Assembly (NCBI GenBank): GCA_946803715.1
Contig: CAMPET010000212.1
Location: 8,994-58,944 of the forward strand
Reading direction: 5' to 3'
Source: Beroe ovata
Lineage: Eukaryota; Ctenophora; Nuda; Beroida; Beroidae
Length of the DNA: 49,951 nucleotides
The first letter of the stretch is position 1; each line of letters starts with the position of its first letter. Position numbers and translations under genes: made by a program. Shown here one piece after another: positions 12,306 to 24,500 of this stretch. The notes beneath the pieces are model-generated. The model did not search any database and was not told the origin of the DNA. It saw only the letters and a program-made list of their open reading frames with translations.

Positions 12306-14569
12306 CTGTTAACATTCAACAACGATCGACAAGTTGTTTAGACAATTGCTAAGCAAAGCTATAGCTCTGCCTTCTGATACGAAGTTCGTACGTAGCAGGA
12401 CTCGGTTGCTCGAAGTCAGAATCGTGTTAGAGATGTATGGTTGATAAAACTGTCATCTTAAAATGGATTTAAAATCACAATGCACAAAGAAAACAACATT
12501 TATCGTGACCACTTATTTACAGCAATTATAATTCGTACAGTCGTGCGCGCGCGTAAAAAGTTTCTGTAAAATGATGGAGGTCTTTTTGCGGCACACACTT
12601 TCATCCCCGCGCCTTCCGCGCACTACATTCTCTCTTTGTCAAACTGTGCCACGGTCCGGTTCAGTGGCAAATATGAGGCATATAGATCCTGATCTTCATC
12701 GTTGCGAAAGTAAGAGCTGTTTTTATAACTGCAGATCGTTGACCCACTATTTGGTCTGTCTCGCACATTAGGCAGCTCCTGAAAAGAGTGAGGTTTAATA
12801 TTATTGAAACTGCGAGAAAACTGCAAGCTAATCCTAATATCTATCGTGGATATTTTCCACTCACCTCAATCATCAATTAAGTTGTTATCTTGAGTACTCT
12901 ATCCTTTGGTTGTACTCCTTTAGTTGATATTCAGAGGTTTTCAACACTTTTCAAACCTGTTTGTTAATTGTTGAAGAACAATTCAGCCTCCACTAGAATT
13001 TTCGCGAAAAACCGAATTAAGAGTATCAAAAGTTTAGCCTAACCAACCTTACAAAAGTTCGATCCTGGCTATCCGAGAAGAATTGTTGAATAAGGAATTG
13101 ATTGAGAACTCATCATTCACTTCCGTATGGGAATTGGAAAGGGAAATCCACTGAAGTTGGAGGGGCCTAATAATAAAACCCTGAAACCTTACTATTCACA
13201 TTTTCATTGTACATGGGAAAGATGTTACTCTCAACAAATCTCTGATTGTCAAACAATCTAAGTTTGGATTTGTTTGAATCACAGTGAATCTATAGGTCAA
13301 CAGCAACTGTGTCCCGAGATAGGATTAGGATATTGTTTGGATCCACGTTGGACAATAACTCGGCATCCAGTGAATGCAGCAGTACTTTCAAATTGATTCT
13401 CGAAATGTTTGAGTATAGATGCCTTGAAACCCGTGAACTTACAGAATGTAGAATCCTGATTCAACCATCAATTCCCGATATGACAAACATAAAACAACTT
13501 CTTAGCATACTTTTGGTAGCGATAATATACAATCCGTAGTATTGTCTATGATACTATTTTAAATGGTAAAATATTGTAAATCCGTGAAAATTAAACGTTT
13601 CATAAATGGAGTTTGAAAATTCGGAGAACATTTCTAACACTGAGAAACAAACACTTCATAGTGAAGCGAACTGCGAAGTCAGAATATTGGATAAACATTA
13701 AACACGTGAAATCTGAATTCTAGGTTTATCTTGGAATTGGGTATATCATAGAGAATAAAACATTTCGACTGGTAAAATAAAGTCGTCTCGAAAGCTATTT
13801 GAGTTGTGCAGATAATGTCTTCTCTATTTTGAGTTCTCAGTGGTCATGTGACTCAATGGACTCAATTGTCAATCCTGACTTCAATCTCTCTGCTTTGAAT
13901 GTGGGATCTGTGGAACATATCTAGAGATGGAGTTAAGAGAAACAAATACTTGGACGTTGACGTGAACTACTGTTAGTGACACTTGGGTAAGTGAAACCAT
14001 ACGGCATATACTGTGTTCCATATACTGTGTTCCACGGCATATACTGTGTTCCATGAATTCGGGGAACAAAATGTGAAAAGCTGGCGGGGATAGTTTATGG
14101 GTAGTAAGTGACACGGCATAAGTCGGTGTGTAAGCCAAAATAAGCTCTGGTTCCACCATAAAACCGAGAACATGATGGAGAGTGACTGATGGACAGCTGG
14201 GACCTGAGTCATTACAATCATTTAGTACCGACATCAGCCAACAACAAAAAAATATTGTAAATCGACCAATACCAAAAAATTCTGATCGCTGCCGATTTGT
14301 CACACCAGCCAGTAAACCTAGAGAAATTTAGAATCGCTGAAATTTTCAACTGAAAATCTACTCTGTCCCTAGTGTTCAATTTTTCTACTGATAAAAGTAT
14401 GATTTAAATTGCTGAATAATATTGATCAAGTGTATGGGACTGAAGAGTTTCTGAGCCACTAGAAACCGGTTATAGAATGCCCTCGTTCACAACCCATGTT
14501 TGACTAAAATTAGTTGACCGCCAATTAAAAACGAAGACGAATGTAAACCCTCTTGTAAGCGAGCTATTT

Positions 14570-17500
14570 TCAAAGGATACTGACAGCACGCTCGCAATTG
14601 GCACTCGACTCATATCTGACAGTGGCACAGCCCCTGCTCCTGCCCTCCTTGTCTTTGAGTATCTCACAATCAAGTATGGCGCCAGCATGTCTGAAGAAAT
14701 CCCTGAGTTGCTGCACATTCAGCGTGAAGGGGATCTAGAGGGAAAAGAGAGAGAGGAGTCAGGATGGAGCTTAATCTGTAGATTTAGAGCTGATTTAGAG
14801 GACCTCTCGAATGTATTTAGAGTATTTGGAGTATGCAGAACAAAGCTACAGAATGGATCCACTGGTATAGGAAAGACGAGACTGGCTTTGCTCCGTTGGG
14901 ATCGAATATAGAAATCTGAAACAAACGAATTCGCATGCATCAGAATGGCCATTGGCCAAGCAGGGGAAATCTGAACAACAAGATCATTGGCCCCATAACA
15001 ATTATGGAAAACCTCGATGGAGTTGTACAGAATGGCGACACGATGGAAATCGTTGCAGTACGGCGTGTAAAACAAGAGTGGTATTGTAAAAAGGGGACCG
15101 CCTGGGGTGAAAACAATGGGGTTCCGTACAGACCACTCTGTTGTCACAGAAGTCGATTTCTTAACCTAAATTGCGAGTTCGAAATTATGATCAATATCGA
15201 AATCAGTGGATCCATTCGGCACCGCTAGTTTCAAACGTTCTTCTAAAATAATTTTAAAGTTGGAGTGTCTTTGAAAGCAATGAGTACCTCAGTAGATATT
15301 GCTCTATCATCAAAATGCTTCTTTGAACTGACTAAAAATACCCACTTATCAGTAGCAGTCAAACGTAATGTTTGGATCGACTCAGTCGGGAAACGGAGAT
15401 GAACCATAGAACAACAAATCGGAACTACTCCGTTCCATTAAAATATGCATGAAGTTTCACTAAGGAACCTGGAGGAAATCACATAGTACTCACATTCCTG
15501 ACGAATATCTGGTTTTTGCTGGGCTCGGGACCACGGTACTTGTAGCTCCTGTCCGGACTAGAGTATCTCCTCTCAGAGGAATAGGGATCTGATCGCCGAC
15601 TGTCGTCTTCTCTCCTAGACAATAGTGTGTTTATATGTGTGTGTGTGCGTGTGTGTGTGCGTGACTGTGTAGTGTGTGTGTGTGTGCGTGACTGTGTAGT
15701 GTGTGTGTGTGTACTGTGTCTGTGTCTGTGTGTGTGTCTGTGTCTGTCAGTCTGTACCTGGAGGAATCTCTGTGTTCTGGTCGGTTCTGCCCGTATGAGG
15801 GAGGAGAGGATGCACTGTTGTAGGGGTAGGGGTTGTTGCTGTACCCTGAACTGGGTTCGGAACCTCCTACACTCTGTGTTTTCAGTAGACCTGCAAGAGA
15901 AATTCACAATTTGTATCACACATCACACAGATATGTAGGGGTTGTGACTAGGGCTCATTGGTGTCAAGTGACACTAACCGTCCAGCGTCTCTCTTCCGAG
16001 TAGGTTCTCCAGAGCACTGGACCCTGGTCCACTGGACCCACGTGAATCTTGTCCGGGCCCCATGAGACTGGATAACATGGGATTGGGGCCGCCTCCTAGC
16101 ATGCTACTGATTGCAGCCAAACCTATACTCTGCGTTTGAGGAGAGTGTACAATTTTATAAAGCACATTGTGAGTATAAATCACTGTATAGTGTATACTGT
16201 ACAATGTATAGAGAAAATGGTATCACGTGATCATAAACATTTGGGACCCCTCCCCAAAAATACCTTTCTCTATTGTGAACATAAAACAACTGTCTTCTAC
16301 AACGTTGAGTCAATCTGAACCCCTATTTAACCCCATCTTGCTCACCTGTAGCAGTTTAGACTGCTGATCATTGGGTTGTCCCCCGTTATAATAGCCCCCA
16401 CCATCAGACGCCCCATGTGGAGGTCCATGTTGGGTTGGGGGCCCATGAGGGGTTGGGTGTGGGCCATGTTGAACTGGATGTGGGCTATGTGGGCCTGGGT
16501 GTGGGCCATGTGGGCCTGGGTGACTATGTGGGTGTCCAGAGCTGCTGGCCATGTTGTCGTGATGACCTATTGGGCCCATCAAACCACCATGTCCCATTCC
16601 CATTGGAGGCATGCCAACATTCACTGATGTTAGTTTATCCTGGGATAGTGTCAGAGGTGAAGGAGTGGCATGAGATCAGGAATCAGATACAACTATAGTT
16701 GTCATCTCGTCAACTCACCAGTTTCACACTGATCCTCCTGCCCTTGATACTCTTCTGATCGAACATGTCAATACACCTCATTGCCATCTCAGGGTGGGCG
16801 AATGTCACTGTACCGTACCCCTTACTTTTGCCCTCTTTATCCCTCTCCAAACTCACTTTGAGCACTTCTCCGGCCGTCATAAACGTTTCCCGGATAAACT
16901 TGGGCTGGATGTCGTACTGGAGCTGAGGGGAAAGCAGATATGAGGGGAATGAGAGGAAGAGAGTTTACGTCACGTTATAGCACGTGATAATAGTGAATAC
17001 ACGTGGTACACAGTGTGTTTTACCAACACTCACATTGCTGACAAAGATAACGTTACTGACTGGTCCTCCTGACACAGGTGGTCCCATAGGGTGATCCATG
17101 GGGTGGTGCATGGGTGCTCCCGGACCCATTGATCCCATGGGTCCACCAGGTCCCATAGGCGGACCACCCATCGGTCCTCCTGGGGGTCCTCTCATGAAGT
17201 CAGGAGGTGGGCCCATTGGGTCAGGGACCTTTGGGTAGAATCTGGTTTCATCCTGAGAAAATGTGACAGTAAACAACTTCTTTGCAATACGGTACGATAG
17301 TGACTAACTTAATAAAGCATAGATTTGATAGTTAAGCTATTCGCTGATTTACTCACTGTTTTGACTTTGATTTCCCTGCCACTAATCTTGGTGTCATTGA
17401 GAGTTTCAATGGCTTTCTTGGCCTCTTCCTGAGTACTGTACTCCACCAAACCACAGCCCATGCTCTTACCTTTGTCATCCTCAAACAGCTCCACAAAGAG

Positions 17501-17985
17501 CACGTTGCCGGCTAAAATAATTTATGTCTGTGTGTGTGTATGTGAGAATGTGTGTGTGAGTGTGTGTGCGTACTGTGTGTGTGTGTGTGTATGTGAGTGT
17601 GTGTGTGTGTGTGAGTCTGCGTGCTGTGCGTGTGTGTGTATGCGTGTGTGTACAGTGTGTACTGTGCGTGAGTGTGTGTGTGTGTGTGTACGTATGTGTA
17701 CAGTGTGTGTGTGTGAGGTAAAGCACTATGCACTATGATATTTCTTATTTCTCACTTACCTTTCTTCATATGATCCTTGAAACTCTGCCAATTGACATCG
17801 TAAGGGAGGTTGTTCACATAGCATCTCTTCTGAGGTGACCCCTTGATTCGCCTAGGCTGGTACGGGACCATGCGTGGTCCTGGACCACCATGTGGTCCGC
17901 CCTGGTCCCGCCTGTTGTTTCTCATTGGACCACCACCCCCACTACCGACCCTCCTGTCAGGGGACCGGCGGCGGTCTGATCCCAT
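14570..17985 (-). CDS. HNRNPM-like: hnRNP M / MYEF2-like protein with three RRMs
   Basis: Nuclear pre-mRNA-binding protein of the hnRNP M family, which acts in splicing. Exons (transcribed right to left): 17760-17986, 17357-17511, 17034-17252, 16719-16922, 16346-16639, 15979-16129, 15758-15890, 15494-15614, 14570-14734; phases agree. The start ATG at 17985 follows acceptor TTGTTGTAG. RRM1 spans exons 1-2 (RCYVNNLPYDVNWQSFKDH; GKSMGCGLVEY). Next is a Gly/Pro/Met-rich linker. RRM2 is in exons 3-4 (NVIFVSN; GKSKGYGTVTF). A His/Pro-rich linker follows. RRM3 is split: NQIFVRN ends the 15494 exon, and IPFTLNVQQLRDFF with GRSRGCATVRY is in the 14570 exon. RRM3 then meets TGA right after AVSIL, before the last beta strand. 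The protein is about 550 residues, shorter than vertebrate hnRNP M. The 3' end is therefore uncertain. Upstream non-coding exons may lie in 18000-18500. Confidence 0.88.
15615..15757 (-). repeat. Short intron made mostly of (CA)n in the transcript
   Basis: This 143-base intron of the hnRNP M-like gene is almost entirely TG/TGTC repeat on the plus strand, so CA-rich in the pre-mRNA. Its donor (GTACAG) and acceptor (GTCTAG) sit at the repeat edges. Confidence 0.85.
17512..17759 (-). repeat. Second (CA)n-rich intron of the hnRNP M-like gene
   Basis: The 248-base first coding intron is dominated by TG repeats on the plus strand (about 17525-17716), so (CA)n in the transcript. Donor is GTAAGTG and acceptor TTATTTTAG. 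Confidence 0.85.
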
Positions 17986-17986
17986 C

Positions 17987-18517
17987 CTACAACAAGGCAA
18001 GGAAATGTAAACAAATATTTGTTAATACTGTGGCATGAGAATGGAAAAAATCTTTCCTATGAAGCTTTGAATATGAACTAAGTATCGTAATCGAAATGGC
18101 ATTGAATAAAAAGCTATTTAACAACAATTACGAAATAAATTATCGCACCAACTTACACCAGTCACGTCAAAAAACAAATAGAGAATAAACCGAATTTCTA
18201 TCCCGATTAATATTTGGTGGAAACATTCGCATCTTATATTACTCCACACCGGTATCTGCTCCTTAGCATCTTGGTGAACACTGAAAATGGAGATGTATAT
18301 CGAATCGAACCACTGACTGCTCTATTCAAATCACTGCTACCATTTCATCATAATCGCATCTCAATATCACGGTCTGTCAAATAAGATCAAGATAATAATC
18401 ATTTGAAATCAGATCTCATACAACAACGTGAACATCAAGAATTTTACCTTGGTAAAGGCTCGCAGATAACTTTTCACTCGTCCATTTCAGCGGAAACTGA
18501 TATCTTTTCCCTATCAT
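17987..18517 (-). promoter_or_regulatory. Probable 5' leader and promoter region of the hnRNP M-like gene
   Basis: The first coding exon begins one base before its ATG, so at least one non-coding exon must lie upstream. A donor-like GTAAAATT next to TTACCAAG (about 18440-18455, minus strand) is a candidate. The space to the APC10 stop is only about 530 bases, so promoter and leader are compressed against the neighbour's 3' end. Confidence 0.35.
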
Positions 18518-19378
18518 TCACTTGAGGTCACGGAATTGTGCCAGTAGTGGACTAGTGAAGTTTAGGTTCAGCTGTGAAGGAGTGGAAAGAGCTGGTGTGA
18601 ACATTTTCAACTGTCTGAGATGAGTATCACGACCATTCTGGTGGTTGCTCAGAATTGCTACCTGTACATGAAGTAAGAGAGTTATCAGGGCGTAACCTCA
18701 GTGAACAAACATGGGAATTGGTAAACAATTCTCATTCATGGTAAGTAACCTGTAGCATGAACGCTCGGACAGGGTCATCTTTGCCTGAGTCCAGATTTAC
18801 ATTAACCCAGCCAGATGGTTCAATGATTTCAACTTTTGCTACTTCCACAAGGTCTAGCATGTTGTTGCCCACTCTGAAAAACATTGGGATAAGTCAATAT
18901 TCCTTCATGTCAATAACATCTTCAAAGTTAATGGTTCAAATGAATACCTGATAGAAATTCTAGATGGCGTATAGCTCTCATCCTGCCTGTAATCAACATA
19001 GAAGCAAACAGCTTTGATGGTTGTCTTCCTCTTGAAGTTTATGTTGATGAAGTGGGGTTGAGGACCATCTGACTGCCAGTATGTCTCCAGTGAGTTGTCT
19101 CTTATGTGATCAACTCCAAATCCAGGCTTGCAGGAACTCAGCCACCATGTTGCCTGAAAGACGGAATAGACCAAGCAGTTCATTCAATATGGAACCACCT
19201 AGAAAGAGTTAACTCGAGATTGAATATATACCTGGGAACCAATGTCCCTAAGCCCCAGCATGGCTGTGGGAGTGTGAGTGTTGAGGTCTACAGCTGCGAC
19301 ATTGGCAGCTCTATCATCACCTGTAACAGTAGCTGCTGGTGCTGAACCTGAGTTGTTTGCTCCTGCCTCAACTTCCAT
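18518..19378 (-). CDS. ANAPC10: Anaphase-promoting complex subunit 10 (APC10/DOC1)
   Basis: DOC-domain subunit of the APC/C ubiquitin ligase; with the coactivator it forms the D-box receptor. Four exons: 19232-19378 (ATG to REIGSQ-like LRDIGSQ), 18948-19153, 18750-18873, 18518-18661 (TGA). Family hallmarks in order: [57 protein letters not shown], and [18 protein letters not shown]. The N-terminus has an added Ala/Asn-rich segment of about 45 residues. The total is about 206 residues, against about 185 in vertebrates. The tail reads [13 protein letters not shown] and stops. The Ile-Arg dipeptide that ends most APC10 proteins and docks on APC3/Cdc27 is not seen. The stop overlaps a donor-like GTGAAT, so one more small exon is possible. 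RPL21 lies 139 bases upstream on the same strand. Confidence 0.95.
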
Positions 19379-19517
19379 CAGCTTTGGTAAATTTTGTAAG
19401 ATGGATCAGATTGGACATGACAATATAGGCACATGTTGATTTTAGGCATAAATTTGACAGGAGTTATCTCAGCACAAAGTGAAAGACAAATTTCATAAGT
19501 TAAAAACAAAAATCCGT

Positions 19518-20000
19518 TTAAGCTATGAATTCATATCGGATAGGGCACACGTCCTCAACTTGAATTCCTTTCCCTTTGACTGTATGGGATGATTTGGGGT
19601 TAACTGGAGCTCGTCGGGTGGAAACATAGACTCCTGATGCTTTTGCTTCTTTCTTGACTAATTCATTCTTCACAACTCTGTTCAAGAAATCATCTCGGCA
19701 TTTTGAGTGACTGATGTGCTCCACCCTCAGGTTAATCTTCTTGGCAAGGATCCTTCCTTTTACCCTTTTGTTGACAATAACACCAACTGCACGCTTCGAT
19801 ACATTGTAGACACGTCCAGTTTTACCATGGTATGCTTTGTAGGGCATTCCCTTTGTTACAGTACCACATCCTTTGATGTCAACAATATCACCAGTTTTAT
19901 AGACTTTCATATAGGTGGAAAGGGGAATCATGCCCCTTTTCCTGAAGTCCCTAGCGAACATGTATCTGGTTCCACGGCGCTTTCCATGAGGGTTGGTCAT
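19518..20000 (-). CDS. RPL21: 60S ribosomal protein L21 (eL21)
   Basis: A full-length, uninterrupted 160-residue ORF, the usual length of eukaryotic eL21, a component of the large ribosomal subunit. The N-terminus [19 protein letters not shown] and the blocks [27 protein letters not shown] and the ending CPIRYEFIA are diagnostic. An acceptor-like CTGATTAG lies just upstream of the ATG, followed by GTAGTAACAAG, so the leader is probably spliced, as is common for ribosomal protein genes. The coding part has no intron here. That could mean intron loss or an old retrocopy, but no in-frame damage is seen and no poly(A) tract is evident downstream. It sits 139 bases upstream of APC10 in the same direction. 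Confidence 0.97.
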   Translation of the reverse strand: MTNPHGKRRGTRYMFARDFRKRGMIPLSTYMKVYKTGDIVDIKGCGTVTKGMPYKAYHGKTGRVYNVSKRAVGVIVNKRVKGRILAKKINLRVEHISHSKCRDDFLNRVVKNELVKKEAKASGVYVSTRRAPVNPKSSHTVKGKGIQVEDVCPIRYEFIA

Positions 20001-21573
20001 CTTGTTACTACCTAATCAGGAAATTTAGTGGAAGCTGGGTCAACCAAAAGACATGATGGGTGGGGAGACAATTGCAATTTGAGGAATACATTCCTGAGTA
20101 AACATTGGGAACATAACATGTGCCAGATTCATAATTCATAGCATTTTGTATCAAACCTCATTAAATCAAAGTTAAGCATAACCACATATGAGATAATTGA
20201 GTGAAGTTTTGAAAAGTACAAATGAATGACTCAGAGGTATAATTCATGTGATGATCATCCCATTTTACAACAGGATGCAGATAGAATTGTCAGCAGATGT
20301 ACAAATCACAACAGTGTAGAGTCACAAATCACACATCTCCTTCATGCTCATGATATTCTGAACAGAAACATGAAATTTTTCAGGTATGTTGATAAGCATA
20401 TCTGTCCTCACAAACTGTATCTCACAAACTGTATCTCACAGACTCACAAACTAGATTATGGTACTAATCACTGAATAAATCCTCAACCTTTGGTCTCGGA
20501 ATTCGATAGGAGGGTTTTGAATAAATATTGAAAATAAATATAATAGATTGGTAATAGAATAGATGAAAGAGGATAGATAAAATACATTTTATGTTCATTG
20601 ATATCAGATATTGTGCTGTAAAAATATAATTCAATTCAATTCAATTATATGACCACAGTATTGAATTGAAAAAAATCCCTCTTATTTGCATTGTTCGGAT
20701 GCTGTTTGTTTACTGTCCTTCGTACGTATCCAGTGATCGAAGCAATGACCGGGAGATCTAGATCATTGATATCTCTGGCGATCATGCTATAAAGCCGCTC
20801 ATGATGCAAGCCGCGAGAATATGTTTGCTGTTCCCGCGCTGCGTGACCCAAATACTCCGCGCGCGCTGCGCGTCTCCTTTCTACGACTTTTCAGTTCACT
20901 GAGTAGAATTGAATAGGGGCGCGCAACGTGTGCACAATGTCTGCGCCGCGCGCGCGAAAGAGGTTCATAGGGTCTATAGGTTCATAGAGTCTACAAATAA
21001 TGGTCTTCTGTGAAAATTTTGATTTTTATCTGACTTTATAATCTGAAATGATCTGAAAAAGGAGCCGCGCAGCGCGAGCGCTTGCGGGGAATTTGGGTCA
21101 GTGCAATAGTTTGTAGTCAGTGCAATGTCACGGCGCAGCGCGGAGCGCGAGCGCATAACTTTAAAAAAACTAGTGCACAATATGTTGCACATATGTTGCG
21201 CATATGTTGCGCGGCGCGTGTCCCTTATTTCAATCGGTGATATTGCGGCTTGCATCAACGGTCTGGCATCGCCTGACAAAATTTGAGCACAGGAACAAAA
21301 TTTGCCAGATCATGGATGCTAGATTGCTGGTTCAGGTTGTCACTTTGTTCTCTTGCACTTTGTTCTCTTGCACTTCTGTCAAAAACATTCTATTCTATAT
21401 TCTCTTGCGCTTGTTCTCTTGCACTGTTCCACGATTTCGACATCGCGTGTGACCAGTCGAAACACTGGACCAGTCAAAACTTGACCATGATTTTTCCCGA
21501 GGTCTAAATTTCATAAGAAATGGTCCCTCAGCCATGACAGTATAATTCGATATTGGTTTCTCAACTGATAACA
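20001..21573. other. Divergent intergenic region between RPL21 (-) and the TTC39-like gene (+)
   Basis: Contains the promoters of both flanking genes, not individually placed. 20020-20640 is AT-rich. 20829-20936 is repeat R1. 20937-21240 is a further GC-rich, CGCG-dense stretch with repeated AGCGCGAGCGC and ATATGTTGC motifs. 21340-21430 has several TTCTCTTGCAC copies. I see no supported exon. Confidence 0.55.
20829..20936 (+). repeat. Dispersed GC-rich repeat R1, copy b
   Basis: Begins GTTCCCGCGCTGCGTGACCC, includes ACTTTTCAGTTCACTGAGTA and ends CGCAACGTGTGCACA. Near-identical to 40199-40310 and to the inverted copy at 11696-11787. Confidence 0.88.
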
Positions 21574-24500
21574 ATGACAAGGTATTATATGGAGGAATGG
21601 TTTGGAGCAAAGCTGAAAGATACCTTCTATGCTTTCTTCAAGGATTCTGATCCAGAGGTTGCACGGGAGCTCTATTCACACCATGGGTAACCATCATTGA
21701 TTTGAAAATGTGTGTTCACTGCTGATATTGTTCCATGCCAGTATATAGGTATAGTTTTTGAGGAATTGTGAGAACATTACAGCTGTTTCATTCAGGCCCT
21801 ACAAACCGCACACCTCTATTGCATGCTGTTACCTAAAGTGTATTGTGAGTGTTCAAGAAAAATATTGAGAAATTCATAAATTAATGGAGTCAAAGAGAAT
21901 GGAATGACTTTCTTGAACTTTAATGAATTCTTATCAACAATATATCAATGAACAAGAAATAATTATACCTATTCCAATTCATTCACAGCACTGTGTTTTT
22001 TGTTAAGATCTGGATGCAGACTGATATTCATTTGTATTTCATAGACTGCAATAAGTTGCTGGGAAGAAGATGCAATTACTGAGGCATACAACTTTGTGAA
22101 GAAAACATACAAGATGGTGCTGAGATTGCAGAACAGTTATCAGATATATGGCACCAGTTTAGAGAAACTTTCCTTGAAGGTTGGTTAAGTAACTGGAGCT
22201 CAGTACCAATGCAACATTCACTCAAAGGTGCTTGGTAGGTACCCTTTTATGAATCGGTATCAAGAACGTCATAGCCAAAAAATAATATGTAGCCAAAACG
22301 TTTTTAGCCATGGTATACATTACAGGTTCTTGGAGCAGAAACTCTTTTACTGGCAGCTATCATGAAGATGGCTGTCAAGCGATGTTTCAAACACTATCTC
22401 AAAGCAGGTGTCATTGTTTTTGTTCTATTAACTGTTGGTACTGAGTATTGTTGGTGAAATGAGCGTCATTTTTCCAGATAGAGCATATCTTTCAAAAAAT
22501 CTATTTGGACTCAGGAATTAGCCTCAGAGCTTCTTGGCAGATATTCAACTCAGTACAGCAGAAGATATCAGAAATCTGTAAAGCCTGTGGAGTAAGCAGC
22601 ACTGGCCTTGGTAATAGATTTCATGCTGTTCTGAAAAGACTTGCTTCATCCAGTATTTGACGACATAGTATTAGAAATAAAGACAGTAGATTATTAGACA
22701 ATAGACGGTGTCTCCCTCCAGATGATTTGATATCAGAAGAGCTTGTCAATGAGAAGTTCAAAGTGGACACAACACTGATGGCAGAAGAGTTGGATGAGAA
22801 TGAGGCTAAGTTCATAGCTACCTTTGATATGGTTGAGGATCTCAAGACATATATTGGAAACAGTAGTAGTGAGTTATGTAGAGATAGTGAAAGAAATCTG
22901 TATTAAGTTAGTCTAGAAACGTTTTTCAAACTTTTCCAAAGAATTGAATGATACTTGAAACGTCCTTCCTAACATGAAATGTTTGACAGGTAACTGTTTG
23001 CCCTCAATATCACAATTGAAAGAGTTGAAATCAATGGCTCTCTTTGGATATGGTAAATTTTACTGCCTTGTATGATCAAACAAGTTACTAAAAAAATAAT
23101 AATAGGACAGTATAATCGGACGAGAGGTTTTTTAATGACGAACATTTTCCTGTTGTTAAGAATACGCCTCGTCCTATTTATTATTAAAGTCGCCAAATGA
23201 TCCAGATCCATCTATCACACACATACCAGCATAGTAAGCAACTCATTATCTCACCCAATTTCAGGTTTATTTCATCTGATTCTGTCCCTGATTCCGCCTT
23301 CAGTTCTCAAGTTTGTCAATATGTTCGGCTTCCAAGGTAACCGGAGTTTGGGTCTAAGTTCTCTGAAGGTTGTCAGTAAGAACACTGACGACTACAGGTC
23401 AACTCTTGCCAGGTAAGTCCTGTCGGTTTTCCGTAAGTTGAACTGCAATTTTGTCACTGTGTTCTAACAATACTATACCGTAGTACTTTTTGGTTCAAGA
23501 GGTTTCGTATACTGACTCAGTAAAATATTCTCTCTTGTGCTCAGTAATATGTCTAGGTATTAATAAGGTTTAGCTGTAAAGATGTATTGTAAGACGTGGG
23601 GTTTATCAAAAGCAACTAATTTCACCCTAGCATCACACTGATTTGGTACAACCTAGCTCTCCGACCTACATTCCTAACAGAGTCTTATCAGATAGCTTCA
23701 GGTACATCGCCTATAACAGTGCTTTTCTCTGATTCCTATTATAAATGAAACCTTCGAGTTCATTGTCTAGACAGACTGGTTATGTGTGTGTAGTGCCTAG
23801 CCTGATATTGAATGTGACTGTTGATCGAAACTTCTGGTATTCTTCATAGACTTATTAAGAGGAATACCAGAAATTTTAATCAAAAGCTAACAAACTATAC
23901 GGCTTACTTCCAATTTTTGAATGTTCTATTTGAAATGTCTTATTTATTAAGTTTTATTCCAAATGTTCAATTGAAAGTTTTATTGAATGTTCTATGTTTG
24001 TAGGAGTGGAGCTTGCTCGGCAAATAATGAGTGGTATGGGAGAGAGGTATGCAGACACATGGCTCACAGTCTACTTCACTGCTACCATGCACAAACTGCA
24101 GGTGGGCGCGAATTATTTGTGGGAGGGCGGCCTGTTTCTTTGGTGTGGGCCTTTGTCTAATTTAGTTCCTAATTTGGTTGATATTTTGTTTTGGTGACTA
24201 ATATGAGTCACATGATATACAGCTCCTCAGGGAAGCAAGATAGGGCCGAAATTCGATCGGGAATCGATTCAGCGTCCAAAAATACATGGGAATACATGGT
24301 CTTTGCTTGCATGTGCGACAAAAAAATTTTTCGAATTTCTGATCGGAGTATCGATAGAAAATGAAGTGAGTGACTCCACACTTTTTTACTTCATTTTCGA
24401 AGGTCTCTAATGAAGTCTTTACCGGCACTTACGACACTAATTTTCCACCAAATCATCTCTCCTACTCTCACACTACAAATATCAATCCTCGTTACGATCA

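Larger units (their letters stand above)
11323..14569. other. Intergenic region between convergent genes, repeat-rich in its first kilobase
   Basis: SWT1 (+) and the hnRNP M-like gene (-) converge here. 11640-12420 is packed with GC-rich repeats (separate entries). 12420-14569 is AT-rich and holds only short shadow ORFs, plus a small direct repeat of CATATACTGTGTTCC at about 14006-14052. Any missing 3' exon of the hnRNP M-like gene would be here, but I could not identify one. Confidence 0.6.

Noticed and set aside
14582-14911. Open plus-strand frame (110 codons) with protein-like composition
   Set aside because: It is antisense to the hnRNP M-like RRM3 exon (14570-14734), which explains its openness. 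No plus-strand splice context supports it.
14719-15147. 142-codon minus-strand ORF
   Set aside because: It lies in the intron before RRM3, lacks family resemblance and overlaps the acceptor at 14735. Treated as chance.
16376-16698. Plus-strand Trp/Val/Gly-rich ORFs
   Set aside because: They are shadows of the His/Pro-repeat exon of the hnRNP M-like gene on the other strand.
19707-20015. 102-codon plus-strand ORF
   Set aside because: Antisense shadow of RPL21.
22474-22611. Suspected frameshift in the TTC39-like exon after the first AG acceptor
   Set aside because: Using the second AG, four bases downstream, gives a continuous frame, so no frameshift is needed.
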